Positions 54,926 through 64,000 of a DNA stretch of 64,000 nt are shown here, one piece after another (the stretch's first letter is position 1; every line of letters starts with the position of its first letter). The DNA is from Plasmodium coatneyi. Its lineage: Eukaryota > Apicomplexa > Aconoidasida > Haemosporida > Plasmodiidae. A program made the translations under genes and the position numbers. Under the pieces are notes generated by a model. It worked only from the letters and a program-made list of their open reading frames with translations, was not told where the DNA came from and made no database searches. Location of the stretch: assembly GCF_001680005.1 (NCBI RefSeq), contig NC_033562.1, forward strand, positions 310,001 to 374,000, read 5' to 3'.

Positions 54926-56865
54926 TTACATACGTTGATAACTAATATTCCGGCGACTCGGTGTGTTCCATCCTCTTCCTGGTGGCTCACCATATGCGGT
55001 AGACTCATCTGTGGAATCTGCTATTGTTGAATGTGCTTCTGTGTAATATAATGTTGTTAAGGTCTCTTCTGTTAGAGAATCAAAATCGCTTTCAACTGCT
55101 GATCTTCCTTTTCTGCTTTTCCTGCTTCTAGTGGCGCTTCCACCAGAGAGGGTGTTACGTATTCCAGAAAATAAATTGGTATACTAATAGAAAGGAAAGG
55201 AAGGGAAAAAAAGAAGAGGGAGAAGGAGGTAAGCACATATGCGTGTACAGAATATATATATGTATATTACTGCTCACATTTTAAGCATTCCATTTTTAAG
55301 CATTTATTTTTAAACATTCATTTTTAAATAGACATGAAAATAAAATAACTAATATATATATATGTTTCTATTTATAATTGTAATTATAATTATAATTGTA
55401 ATGTACAATTGTAATTATAGTTGTAATGACAACTGTAATTATAGTTCTACCTTATATAAAAAGAAAAGAACTGCAGGAAGCCCCAATGAAACTAATGTAC
55501 CAGACACAGCAGCAGGGGCGATGTTGCTACCGGGGGATTCTTCACCTTCTTTTCTGTGACTACCACCACCATCACTCCCTCCCTTTCCTTCTCCACCAGA
55601 GACACCATCCACCCTACCATCTACCACGGCGTCTCCTAAGTCGAAGTCATCTCCAGCAGAAGATTTCTTCGGTGTTGCGGTGGGTTTTTTTCCTTCCTTA
55701 TCTGGAACTAAAAAATAAATAAAAAAAAAAGGTTTCAATGTAATCCTTTTTCATCTTTTTCTTTTTTTCCTCCTTTCCTTCCTTTCCTTAGATCCCTTCC
55801 TTCCTCCTTCTTAGACCCTCCTTCCTTCCTTAGACCTTCTGTCCACCTCTTTACTAAGCGTTATAGAACGTTCAGGGGGAAGAGGGTGTTAGGGGGTGGA
55901 AGGAAGGTTGTGTTAGTGTGGTGATGATGTAGTGATGGTTATTTTAGATGATTTTTAGTGTGGTGATGTAGTGATGGTGATTAGGGTGATGTGTGGTGTG
56001 GTATTATTCGAGTGTGGTGTGGTGTATTATTAGAGTGTGGTGTTAGGGTGGTGATGGAAGAACACCTCTCCTTCACTTCCCTTATAAATATTGAGAGTTT
56101 CTTTACTCCCATACATGTTACAGATTCCTTCCCTGGGAAAGGTTCACTATCTGCACTTCTACCTAATCCTGCACTTGGTGTTGATAGAACTCCTTCCCGA
56201 GCTCCTGCAGCGGCAGCAGCTACGGGAGGACGTACTGCTGCTGGTTTATCAGCAACAGGTTTAGGGCATATTAATCCTGATGAATTCTGCTCGCACTGTT
56301 CCCCATATATCTTTATGAACTTGGTACAATATGCCACACTATTACCACTTTTACATTCCTGACGCACATTAGAGGGAACAGTTGGCAATGTTCCTTGGCC
56401 CGCATGATATGCTTCACCACAGGAATTATAATACTTCCGTAATTTATCATTATTTGGCTCATAGTCCTGTTTAAATTCAAATTTGTCCTTTTCCTTTTTG
56501 AATTTGTCCCAGCTACTGTGGTGACCTAGGGGGTTACATTTACATTTATCATTAATTTCACTCAATGCTCTGTATATGTCGTTCATAAGAGTTGAGAAGT
56601 CCTTCCGTGGATCATTCGTATTTATCATATCCCCCAGCCAATAATAGAAAAAGTAGCAGGGTGTATCATCAGACTGATCCCCCTTCCTAACTTCAGATAC
56701 TAAGAACAAGGCGTCCATAATTTGGCCAGCAAAACGTCGGATACTATAACCTTTATTTAACTTCTTTCCTAAATCACTATTCGCAGCATATGGCGAATGG
56801 TTAAAGATCCCACTCCCGAGCATTTTATACACTAATTCTGAATATAACAGAGTTTCGTAGTCCAT
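54926..56865 (-). CDS. KIR-type (pir superfamily) variant antigen, first exon unassigned
   Basis: Three exons join in frame: 56865..56115, 55707..55451 and 55183..54926 (421 residues). The first is preceded by a clean acceptor (tttgtag), so a short exon 1 lies upstream. An ATG followed by gtacgg at 57007 is a candidate. The ectodomain is cysteine-rich and helical (FYYWLGDMINTNDP, SLE-type helices) as in KIR/PIR proteins. It is followed by a Lys/Pro/Gly-rich linker, a transmembrane segment (AVSGTLVSLGLPAVLFFLYK) and an intracellular exon starting YTNLFSGIR and ending NISYQRM. KIR proteins are variant antigens of P. knowlesi and relatives, thought to act at the infected-cell surface. The gene is divergent from the KIR gene at 60.6 kb. 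Confidence 0.85.
55365..55445. repeat. AT-rich short repeat in KIR intron
   Basis: Repeats of taattataattg/taattgtaat, partly self-complementary, at the distal side of the last KIR intron. Confidence 0.75.
55740..56060. repeat. CCTT-rich and GTGGTGATG-type repeats in KIR intron
   Basis: A pyrimidine-rich stretch of cttccttcctt units (55757-55850) followed by gtgtggtgatgtagtgatgg-type direct repeats (55910-56050). Together they fill the intron between the KIR ectodomain and transmembrane exons. Confidence 0.8.
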
Positions 56866-57007
56866 CTACAAATGCCATTGACAAAGTATATATACGTATT
56901 CCTTATTTTTTTTTATTGAAATTTATATGATGAACTACATGTACAACATATGTGTATTCACTTTGAATAGGAACCAATGTGTGTAGTACTCCTTCCGGCC
57001 GTACCAT

Positions 57008-58329
57008 GATTTATGTGTGTACATATTTCGGTTCATAATGGATCTATATTGGAATTTGTCCTTTACATATTTATGTACAATACGTATGTAGGAGCTGCAT
57101 ATGCCGAACAATAACTATGGAATCACATTAGATTTTATCTCTTTATCCCATTTGTACACATTGCTAAGTTCTCAAGGAGCAATGACCAACTATATATATT
57201 TAATGAAATTATCTTGTATATAATTAAGTGGAAAATAGGAGTACCTCTGTGTAAAGAACCACAAAATGGGCAGGGAAAACGAATGGAAAATTCTTTATAC
57301 ATTCATTATCCGTACGCTATATTATTATACTTTACGTGATTATTCGAAGAATTATTTCATTACTTATACGCTTGCGTACTAACACCTACGTCAGTTGTGA
57401 CTTTTTACAGTGCTGCTCAGTAATGTGTAACAGAGTGGGCAGCTCCCTTCCTTTTCCTGATTTTTTGATGTGCGTGAATTTACGCAGAATGATGAGCAGC
57501 ATCCCTCCGTGGGGAGGCTCTCTTCGATAACTTCCCCTACGCCTGCAGGGAATTACACTGAATGGTGAAAAAGGGGGGTGCTTTAAAAACAAAGTGGAGC
57601 ATCACGTGGGGGGGAACTCCCACTTATGTCGCATCACCCAAGTTGATATTTTTTTTTTCCCCTTCCAACAGTCGCTACGTGTGTATAAGCGCGACAACAA
57701 AGAAGGGACCCTATTTTCAGTAGTTATTTTTTACGGACAACTGCCTGTGTTGCGCTAATTTCACCGATCGATTTGGTAACCAATTTGTGCTTAATGGGAA
57801 AACGTTTTGCATGCTTCCTTGTGTTTGCGTCACAATGTCAACAAAAAAAAAAAAAAAAAAAAAAACGCGGAACCTAATAAATTTTTCCAGGATCAAAAAT
57901 AAAACAAAAACTTATATCTGTATTATGAAATCATGCATGAAAACTCTTTACATGCATATAGTAATATGAATATTACATTATACAGATATGCTCTGAAAGA
58001 AAAGAAAAAAAGAAAAATCAAACTCTTGGTTACATGCTTGCAAAACAAGATTTATTAAATTTAGGAAAAACAGGAACAAACAAAAGTGCAATGACCCCCT
58101 CAGAGAGCATATCTTTTTTTATGTATAAGCATAATATAAAGTGTGAAGTATAATATTGCACACCGTTTCTTTGCTTTTTCAAACATTTTGTAATAAATGA
58201 TCTAAATATACAATTCCTTTATCATACACACACACATATATCTTTTTTATTCCATTTAACACACATTTCTCAAACACCACCAGCATTGCCAAAGGATTAG
58301 CATCCATAATTTGGCCACAAACTTTTCCT
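57008..58329. other. AT-rich upstream region of the minus-strand KIR gene
   Basis: About 1.3 kb. It holds a poly(A) at 57842 and short imperfect AT-rich stretches. No coding sequence is supported; the longest frame is about 64 codons and featureless. Confidence 0.55.
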
Positions 58330-58795
58330 TCCTATGCAATGTGCTCGTAAGGAACCTGTTCCTTAGGAACAAAGTCTTCCTCCCCATACGCGGAATCTTA
58401 ACTCGGAACATTCTCCTCAGGAACATTTTCCTCAGCAAAAAAGCCTTCCTCCCCTAAACCTGGAATCTGAACATGGAACCTGTTCCATAGGAACACCTTC
58501 CTCAAAAACCTACTCATTAGGAACAAAGTCTTCCTTCCCTAAAACTAGAACCTGAACTTGGAAGCCGTCCCTCACGAACAAAGTTTTCCTCCATAAATCC
58601 GGAAACTGAACATTGGAACCTGCTCCATAGGGACATTTTCCTTAAGAACAAGGTCTTCCTTCCCTAAACCCGAAATCTGAACTTTGAAACTGTTCCTTAG
58701 GAAGAAAGTCTTCCTCCCTAAACCCGGAATCTGAACTTGCAACCTGTTCCTTAGGAACAAAACCCTTCCTACCAAAACCCTGAAACCTAAAACCT
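58330..58795. repeat. Minisatellite with telomere-like segments
   Basis: About seven diverged copies of a 50-85-bp unit containing ggaacctgttccttaggaac, then aaagtcttcctccc, then taaacccggaatctgaac. The last part of each unit already resembles the C-strand of the Plasmodium telomere repeat. The array runs directly into the telomere-like block. Confidence 0.85.
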
Positions 58796-59250
58796 AAACC
58801 CTACACCCTGAGCCCTAAACCCTAAACCCTTAACCCTAAATTCTGAAACTTAAAACCTGAACCCTAAACTCGAAGCTCTAAACCCTGAAGCCTAAACACT
58901 AAACACGGAATCATGAACTCTAACCCCTAAACAATAAACCCTAAATACTGAACCCTAAATCCTGAACCCTAAACACTGAACCCTAAACACTGATCCCCAA
59001 AAACTTAACCCTAAACACTGAATCCTAAACACTGAACCCTAAACACTGAACACTAAACCCTAAACACTGAATCCTAAACCCTAAACCCTGAACACTGAAT
59101 CCTAAACCCTAAACACTGAAACTTAAAGGCTAAAACGCTAAACCCTAATGTCTTACATCCTAAATGCTAATCCCGAAATATGAAAACCTCACCAATGAAA
59201 AATGAAGTCTGAACCCTAATGCTAAACCCTAAAACCTGAACTCTAAGCCC
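58780..59250. repeat. Degenerate interstitial telomere-like repeats
   Basis: Dozens of copies of CCCTAAA and CCCTGAA, interspersed with variants (cactaaacactgaa, cctaaacactga). This is the C-rich strand of the Plasmodium telomere motif GGGTT(T/C)A. It lies inside the chromosome segment, between two KIR genes. Confidence 0.93.
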
Positions 59251-60581
59251 ATTTATCTTTTTGTTTATATGTTTCTTATATTCTATGTACAACTCTTACA
59301 CTCCATTTGAGGAGTGAAGTTTTCGCTTATAACATTTTGAACTGAATTTTTCTATTTATTTTTACTCACCTATGTGTTATAACATATAAATTTATAAATG
59401 GTGATAATGGTGGCATACATTTATAGTCATTCATGTACATTAAAAAATAGTAGCCATCACAGAAAAGAAGAAAAAACATATGCATTTTTGAAGCATCTTA
59501 GCTTTTTTAAAAGTATTTCTCCAAGAACCCTTTTATTCTTTAAAGCCTTCAAATAATGAAACAATAAAATGATCATTAGGCCTATGAGGTCCATTTCATC
59601 CCTTTAGATCATGTAGTCTCTTGTACTTTCCTTACCCTTCTGAATCTTCCTAGTAGTGTAAAATAAAAGAGAAAAGATGAAAAGGAGCGTTTACCTTAAT
59701 ATACATGTATAATATGCATTATGGTCGTAGTGGCTTATATAATATAGTGTACACTGTACATGTATGAAATGAGTTACAGCACACTTATCAGGGAGCAAGG
59801 AAAAAATAGGGAGGAATTATTATTATTCAACAATCATGAAAGAAAAGGGGGAAAATGTCATGTAAGATATGATGATACAGATTCGCAACCTTCTGTTCTT
59901 CACATGTAATTAATGTAATTTTTTTCATTATTTATGTATCACTTATTGTATATATGTGGACGCTTCACTTATTGAATAATGATGAATATGCACATTTGGG
60001 GGGGGATGTAAATAATCTCTATATGAACTGCACAATATATTTGTTAACAATTTTTAATTAACTTCCCTCTTTTGAACAGTAATAAAACCGAAAATGTATA
60101 ATATGTGCTAACATTTTTTCTCGTCAAGAAAAAATTTGCATTCCTCTCTATATACATGTAATAATGGAAGTATATATAAATAATAATATGGTGTGCTGAC
60201 TAGTCACACATAATATAATGCCATAATGAAAATAAGGAATGTATAAGGGCTTGAAATTTCCCTTTCTTTACTTTGCAATTTCTTACTTAAACTTGTTCAT
60301 ACTTCTGTATTAGTTATGTGTATGTGATGACCTGATATACATGAATGTGTAATATATTATAGTTGCATAAGAAATGAGCAGTATATATAATATTGTGAAC
60401 ATGGATTTTTTTTGATATATTTCCGTTTATAATTATAAACCAAGTGCAACGATCATACAACTGTTCATCCGTAATCATTATGGAACAGGGGAAAGATCTT
60501 ACATATATGTACTCTATACGAATGTATAGAGAACATTTTTGAATATAAATTTGCTACATTTACAAGGAATATATATGAACA
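59251..60581. other. AT-rich upstream region of the plus-strand KIR gene
   Basis: About 1.3 kb of AT-rich sequence with frequent atatat and tgtacat elements. It probably carries the promoter of the KIR gene at 60582. No gene is supported. Confidence 0.6.
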
Positions 60582-61898
60582 ATGACGGTAGGAGACGGAG
60601 TACGTGGGAATTTGTTCTCTTTTATTTAAAAGTGGATGCACTACCACTACTATATATATAATAATATTCTTCATGTGTTCATCATAATTCAATAGAAAAT
60701 GTAAAAAAAAAATACATGGAAATACCCCCACCTCCACCTCGTCCTCCTCCTTATATATGTTCTATTCAATCTTAATTTACATTTTGTAGGATGGACAATG
60801 TTTACAGACATTACCCTCAAAATTAAAGTATGCTGCGTTTAACGCCAAGGGGATAGAGTGTAATCAATGGGAACCTCGGGGGGAGCAGAGTAGAATAGAA
60901 GATTTAGTTAGGAGAGCATTAAGCTCGAACACAACAGTTGACCATTATGCCAATGAAATTGTAAATAATTACTGTTACGCGTGTACAAGGGCGGACAGCG
61001 ACTCTGCGAATAGGGAATATTGTGATTTTTTCTATTATTGGTTAGGGGATAAAATAAAGAATGAAGTAAAGGATGGAAATAAAAGTGCCAACTCACTAGG
61101 AACAGCCATGGAGACAATTTACCTACATCTGGCGAAATCAAAATTGACAAGTGGGTCCCAGAATAATTGTAACAGTATATACGGGGACACTAATATGAAC
61201 GAGGACCTTTTCAAGAATAGGAAAATAGTATATGATTATTACTATGATTACAGTACATTACAAACATTATTGAAGAATGTTGAGTCAAAATGCATTAATG
61301 CATGTAATATTTATCTACAGAAAATTAATGAAGCGTGCGAAGCCGTGAGAAAAGAGTGTCCAGAAAGGGGAACACGTGGAAATAATAAATACTGTAAATG
61401 GTTTGAAGGAGAAAATGGGAAGAATAAAAAATACTGTGATACCGACAAACTATCAATACTGAAATGTATTGAAACATCCAAACCAAATCCTAATCCAAAT
61501 CAAGCCGGCAGTAGCGGTCCCTTTAGTGATGCCGATTTAAAGGATCATGTTGGTGGTGGAGAAGGAAAGGGAGGTAGTGACAGTGGTGGTAGTCACAGAA
61601 AGGATCCTGGTGAAGAGTCTGGTGCTAGCAGCATCGTCCCTTCTGCTGTGTCTGGTGCATTAGCTGCAGTAGGATTACCAGCACTGGCATTCTTCTTATA
61701 TAAAGTAAGTAAAGTAACAATTATAATTACCTCACTACACACTTAGAAGTATATAAATAATAACATATTTATTTCTATTATTTATTTATTTTTTTTTTTT
61801 TTTCTGTATGTTCGTTTTCTCTATTAAAAAAGGTATGTATACATACATATACATATACCTATATATATATATAGGAATATATGTAATATATATATACG

Positions 61899-61933
<35 letters not shown>

Positions 61934-62251
61934 GCTATATATATTCCCACCCCCTTTCTTTTCCTTTCCTATTAGTATACCAATTTATTTTCTGGAATAC
62001 GTGGAACCCCCTCCGGAAGCACTGGAAGCAGGAAAAAAAGATTCGTACGACAGGAATTAAACGAATTCTCGGAGGATGATTCTATGGACAGATCTACAGA
62101 ATACGGAACTACCACAGTAGGTTCGTCATCAAATTTAACAACAGCAACTTCGACAGATGGATCTACTATATATGACGAACGACCACCAAGGGCAAATAAC
62201 AATAATAATGGAAGGGCACAGCGCAAAAATATAAGTTATGGACGTATTTGA
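60582..62251 (+). CDS. KIR-type (pir superfamily) variant antigen
   Basis: Three exons: a proposed 6-bp first exon 60582..60587 (Met-Thr, then gtagga), 60790..61704 and 61976..62251. Together they give 398 residues, with the main two exons certain. The protein reads MT-DGQCLQTLPSKLKYAAFN at the start. A cysteine-rich helical ectodomain follows (YCDFFYYWLGDKI, CINACNIYLQKINEAC, CKWFEGENGKNKKYC). A Gly/Ser/Lys linker (HVGGGEGKGGSDSGG) leads to a transmembrane helix (SGALAAVGLPALAFFLYK). The cytoplasmic exon starts YTNLFSGIRG and ends KNISYGRI. It shares the linker, membrane helix and first 27 bases of the last exon with the minus-strand KIR gene, while the ectodomains differ. Infected-cell surface variant antigen by family. 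The micro-exon should be checked. Confidence 0.85.
61850..61925. repeat. TA/TG microsatellite in KIR intron
   Basis: An atatat run followed by tgtatgtgtgtgtgtgtata, in the second intron of the plus-strand KIR gene. Confidence 0.8.
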
Positions 62252-62639
62252 AGTATCGTATGTGATGTGTACCATTAAATGTGATGTTCCCTCTCCGCCT
62301 CGGAGGGAGGGTGATATAAATAACACTAAGCACAGTTCATATATAGTGTACAAGGTTACAAAGGCATTCCTTCCCTTTGTTCCTTTCCTTTTTCCTTTTT
62401 TAATTTTTTCTGTGTTATTGTAACGTGTTTACATTCATGTGTAATTAATATAAGTCGGGAAAAAAAAATTTTTTTTTTAGTTTACACAGATGTTGCTAAG
62501 ATAAGCGTCCCCCCAAAAAAGGAGGGGCTTGGCTTTTCACTGCTTTTTTTTTCTGCGCAAAGTTAATAAAGCGAAGCACCACATTACATATGCTGTTTTC
62601 CGCAAAAAAAAAAAGAGTGTGTTCTTACAAAAAAAAAAA

Positions 62640-62875
62640 AAAAAAAAAAAATTGTCCAAAAGAAAAAAATGCCCTAATACAAATTTGTCACACAGAAAAA
62701 ATTGCACAAAAAAAAAGAAATTGTCCAAAAAATTGTGCAAAAAAAAAAAAGAAATGCCCTAAATATAAATTTGTCACACAGAGAAAATTGCGAAAAAAAA
62801 AAAAAAATTGTCCAAAAAAAAATTGCCCTAATATAAATTTTGTCACACATAAAAAATTGCGAAAAAAAAAAAGTG
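62640..62875. repeat. ~75-90-bp tandem repeat, about three copies
   Basis: Units contain aattgtccaaaa..., then aatgccctaatataaatttg, then tcacacagaaaaaattgc, joined by poly(A) runs of variable length. Confidence 0.88.
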
Positions 62876-63134
62876 GGGAACCATGTGTTTGTGCGCGTCC
62901 GAATTTTTACACTGTTGAACTGTAGCACATATATTTTTTACTAACACACATCGGACATGGTAAAAATTTGTGTAATTGATACACAGTTCATTTTTTTTTT
63001 TTGCGAAGGAGGAGAAGCACGCATGTGATGTGTTGGTGGGGGCTAGGAAAAGTGGCAACTTTGCGCGCAAAAAAAGAAGCAGTAAGCAGTGAAGTCCCCT
63101 TTTTTTAGCAGTAAGTCCTCTTTTTTTTTTTTCT

Positions 63135-63215
63135 TGTGGTTGCTCCTTATTTGGTGGTTGTTGCTTCTTATTTGGTTACTCCTTATTTGGGTTGTTGCTT
63201 ATTTGGTTGTGCTTC
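63135..63215. repeat. Short ttatttggttgttgct repeat
   Basis: Four or five imperfect copies of cttatttgg(t)ttgttg. Confidence 0.75.
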
Positions 63216-63925
63216 CCCCTTTTTTTTTTTCTTCCCCACTAAAGCGTTTTCCAATTTTTCAACCGTTTTAACACCCCCCACCTATATCACGCAATCATGA
63301 GAGTGAAATTTACATATCATTAAAAGGGGGGGTCTAATCAAATGGGGTTAGCGAGCAAATCTACGTGAGCGTCGCAAGGTTAAATTACGTAATATAGGTT
63401 CGTTAATTATATTCGCTTGTGCAAATGATCATGTACGCCCCTTTTGCATTCTTTTATTTTCTTTTTCTTTTTTTCCCGATTCCTTTTCCTTCATTTCTTT
63501 ATATTCATTTTATTCTCCCTTTTTTTTTTTTTTTTTTTTCTAATATTATGAATTAATTCAATTTTTATTTTATATTATTTTTTTTTTTTTACTTTCTTTT
63601 TAATTAAATACATTTATGTATATATGTAGTAAGAGTGGTCTATTCATGAATTATTGAGCAATTTATGTGTGCAATGGGGACATTCGCACTTTCTTTATAT
63701 ATGAAGGTACTATACATTATTATAGTTCTTCCAGGGTAGGTTCTATATATCAAGTGTAATTTTTCATAGTATAAACATTATATACTACTTAAAATTAATG
63801 GAACGAACATTATGTACTCCTTCTAATTAATGGAAGAGCTTCGCATACAATGTTACATTGCGATGTTATATACGATGTGTATGTGTGACGTATTACATAT
63901 ATAGACGATGTGTACGTATAACGTA

Positions 63926-64000
63926 TTACATACGGGGATAAGCTATGTTCCGTTGTTGCCTTTGTTGCTGTTGTTTATTATTCGTTCTCCGTACAGGTTG
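63926..64000 (-). CDS. KIR C-terminal exon fragment at the window edge
   Basis: The last 25 codons read ...QQQQRQQRNIAYPRM and stop at 63926. This matches the C-terminal signature of the two complete KIR genes here (NISYQRM and NISYGRI). The rest of the gene lies beyond the right edge. The family call rests only on the RNIxYxRM tail, the family context and the orientation. Confidence 0.6.
   Translation of the reverse strand, partial: QPVRRTNNKQQQQRQQRNIAYPRM

Larger units (their letters stand above)
62252..63925. other. Intergenic between KIR genes, repeat-rich
   Basis: About 1.7 kb with a ~75-90-bp tandem repeat (62.64-62.88 kb), a short ttatttggtt repeat (63.13-63.21 kb) and long poly(T) tracts (63518, 63576). 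No gene is supported. Confidence 0.65.

Noticed and set aside
57336..57592. Overlapping short frames on both strands upstream of the minus-strand KIR gene
   Set aside because: About 65 codons each, no KIR or SICA signature, no splice partner.
58256..58775. Short minus-strand frames with RKTLFLRN-type repeats
   Set aside because: They are read-throughs of the minisatellite, not genes.
60711..60780. MEIPPPPPRPPP-like start just before the plus-strand KIR exon
   Set aside because: It would need a ~31-bp intron with a weak donor and gives a stop at the junction; the ATGACG exon fits better.
1..64000. tRNA, rRNA, CRISPR, IS element or origin of replication
   Set aside because: Looked for and not seen; the organism is eukaryotic and no cloverleaf or rRNA-like segment was recognised by eye.

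Overview
The window is nuclear DNA of a simian malaria parasite from the P. vivax/P. knowlesi clade. The evidence is an MSP1 gene whose C-terminal double EGF module has ten cysteines, an adjacent MSP1 paralog, a ten-exon RhopH2 gene, and a block of KIR-type (pir superfamily) genes with Plasmodium telomere-like repeats. KIR genes next to chromosome-internal telomeric repeats point to P. knowlesi or a close relative such as P. coatneyi. I cannot separate these species by eye.

Layout. From 1 to about 54.1 kb is a core housekeeping and invasion block. In order it holds a partial cysteine-rich zinc-ribbon gene, a Myb/SANT-like protein, MSP1, the MSP1 paralog, the axonemal protein DRC3, a large organelle-targeted alpha-helical repeat protein with a KOW-like motif, a PLOD-type glycosyltransferase domain protein, a six-exon secretory/membrane protein, a COX16-like protein, a CRYZL1-like oxidoreductase homologue, a myristoylated EF-hand-like protein, the microtubule protein CLAMP/SPEF1, RhopH2, a protein of unknown function, an ALY/REF-like mRNA export factor and a twin CX9C protein. 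Minus-strand genes dominate. Many have several short exons that I assigned from GT/AG signals and frame continuity. From about 54.2 kb the sequence becomes visibly AT-rich. It holds two complete head-to-head KIR genes, a telomere-like array between them, tandem repeats, and the last exon of a third KIR gene at the right edge.

Functional themes. MSP1, MSP1P and RhopH2 belong to merozoite surface and rhoptry biology (erythrocyte binding, nutrient channel). DRC3 and CLAMP/SPEF1 are microtubule or axoneme proteins, with DRC3 expected in male gametes. COX16-like and twin CX9C genes are mitochondrial candidates. The KIR genes are variant antigens.

Limits. Exon maps are hand-built, and functions rest on recognised motifs rather than searches. 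No rRNA, tRNA, CRISPR or IS element was seen. No promoter could be defined beyond the long poly(dA:dT) tracts typical of these intergenic regions.
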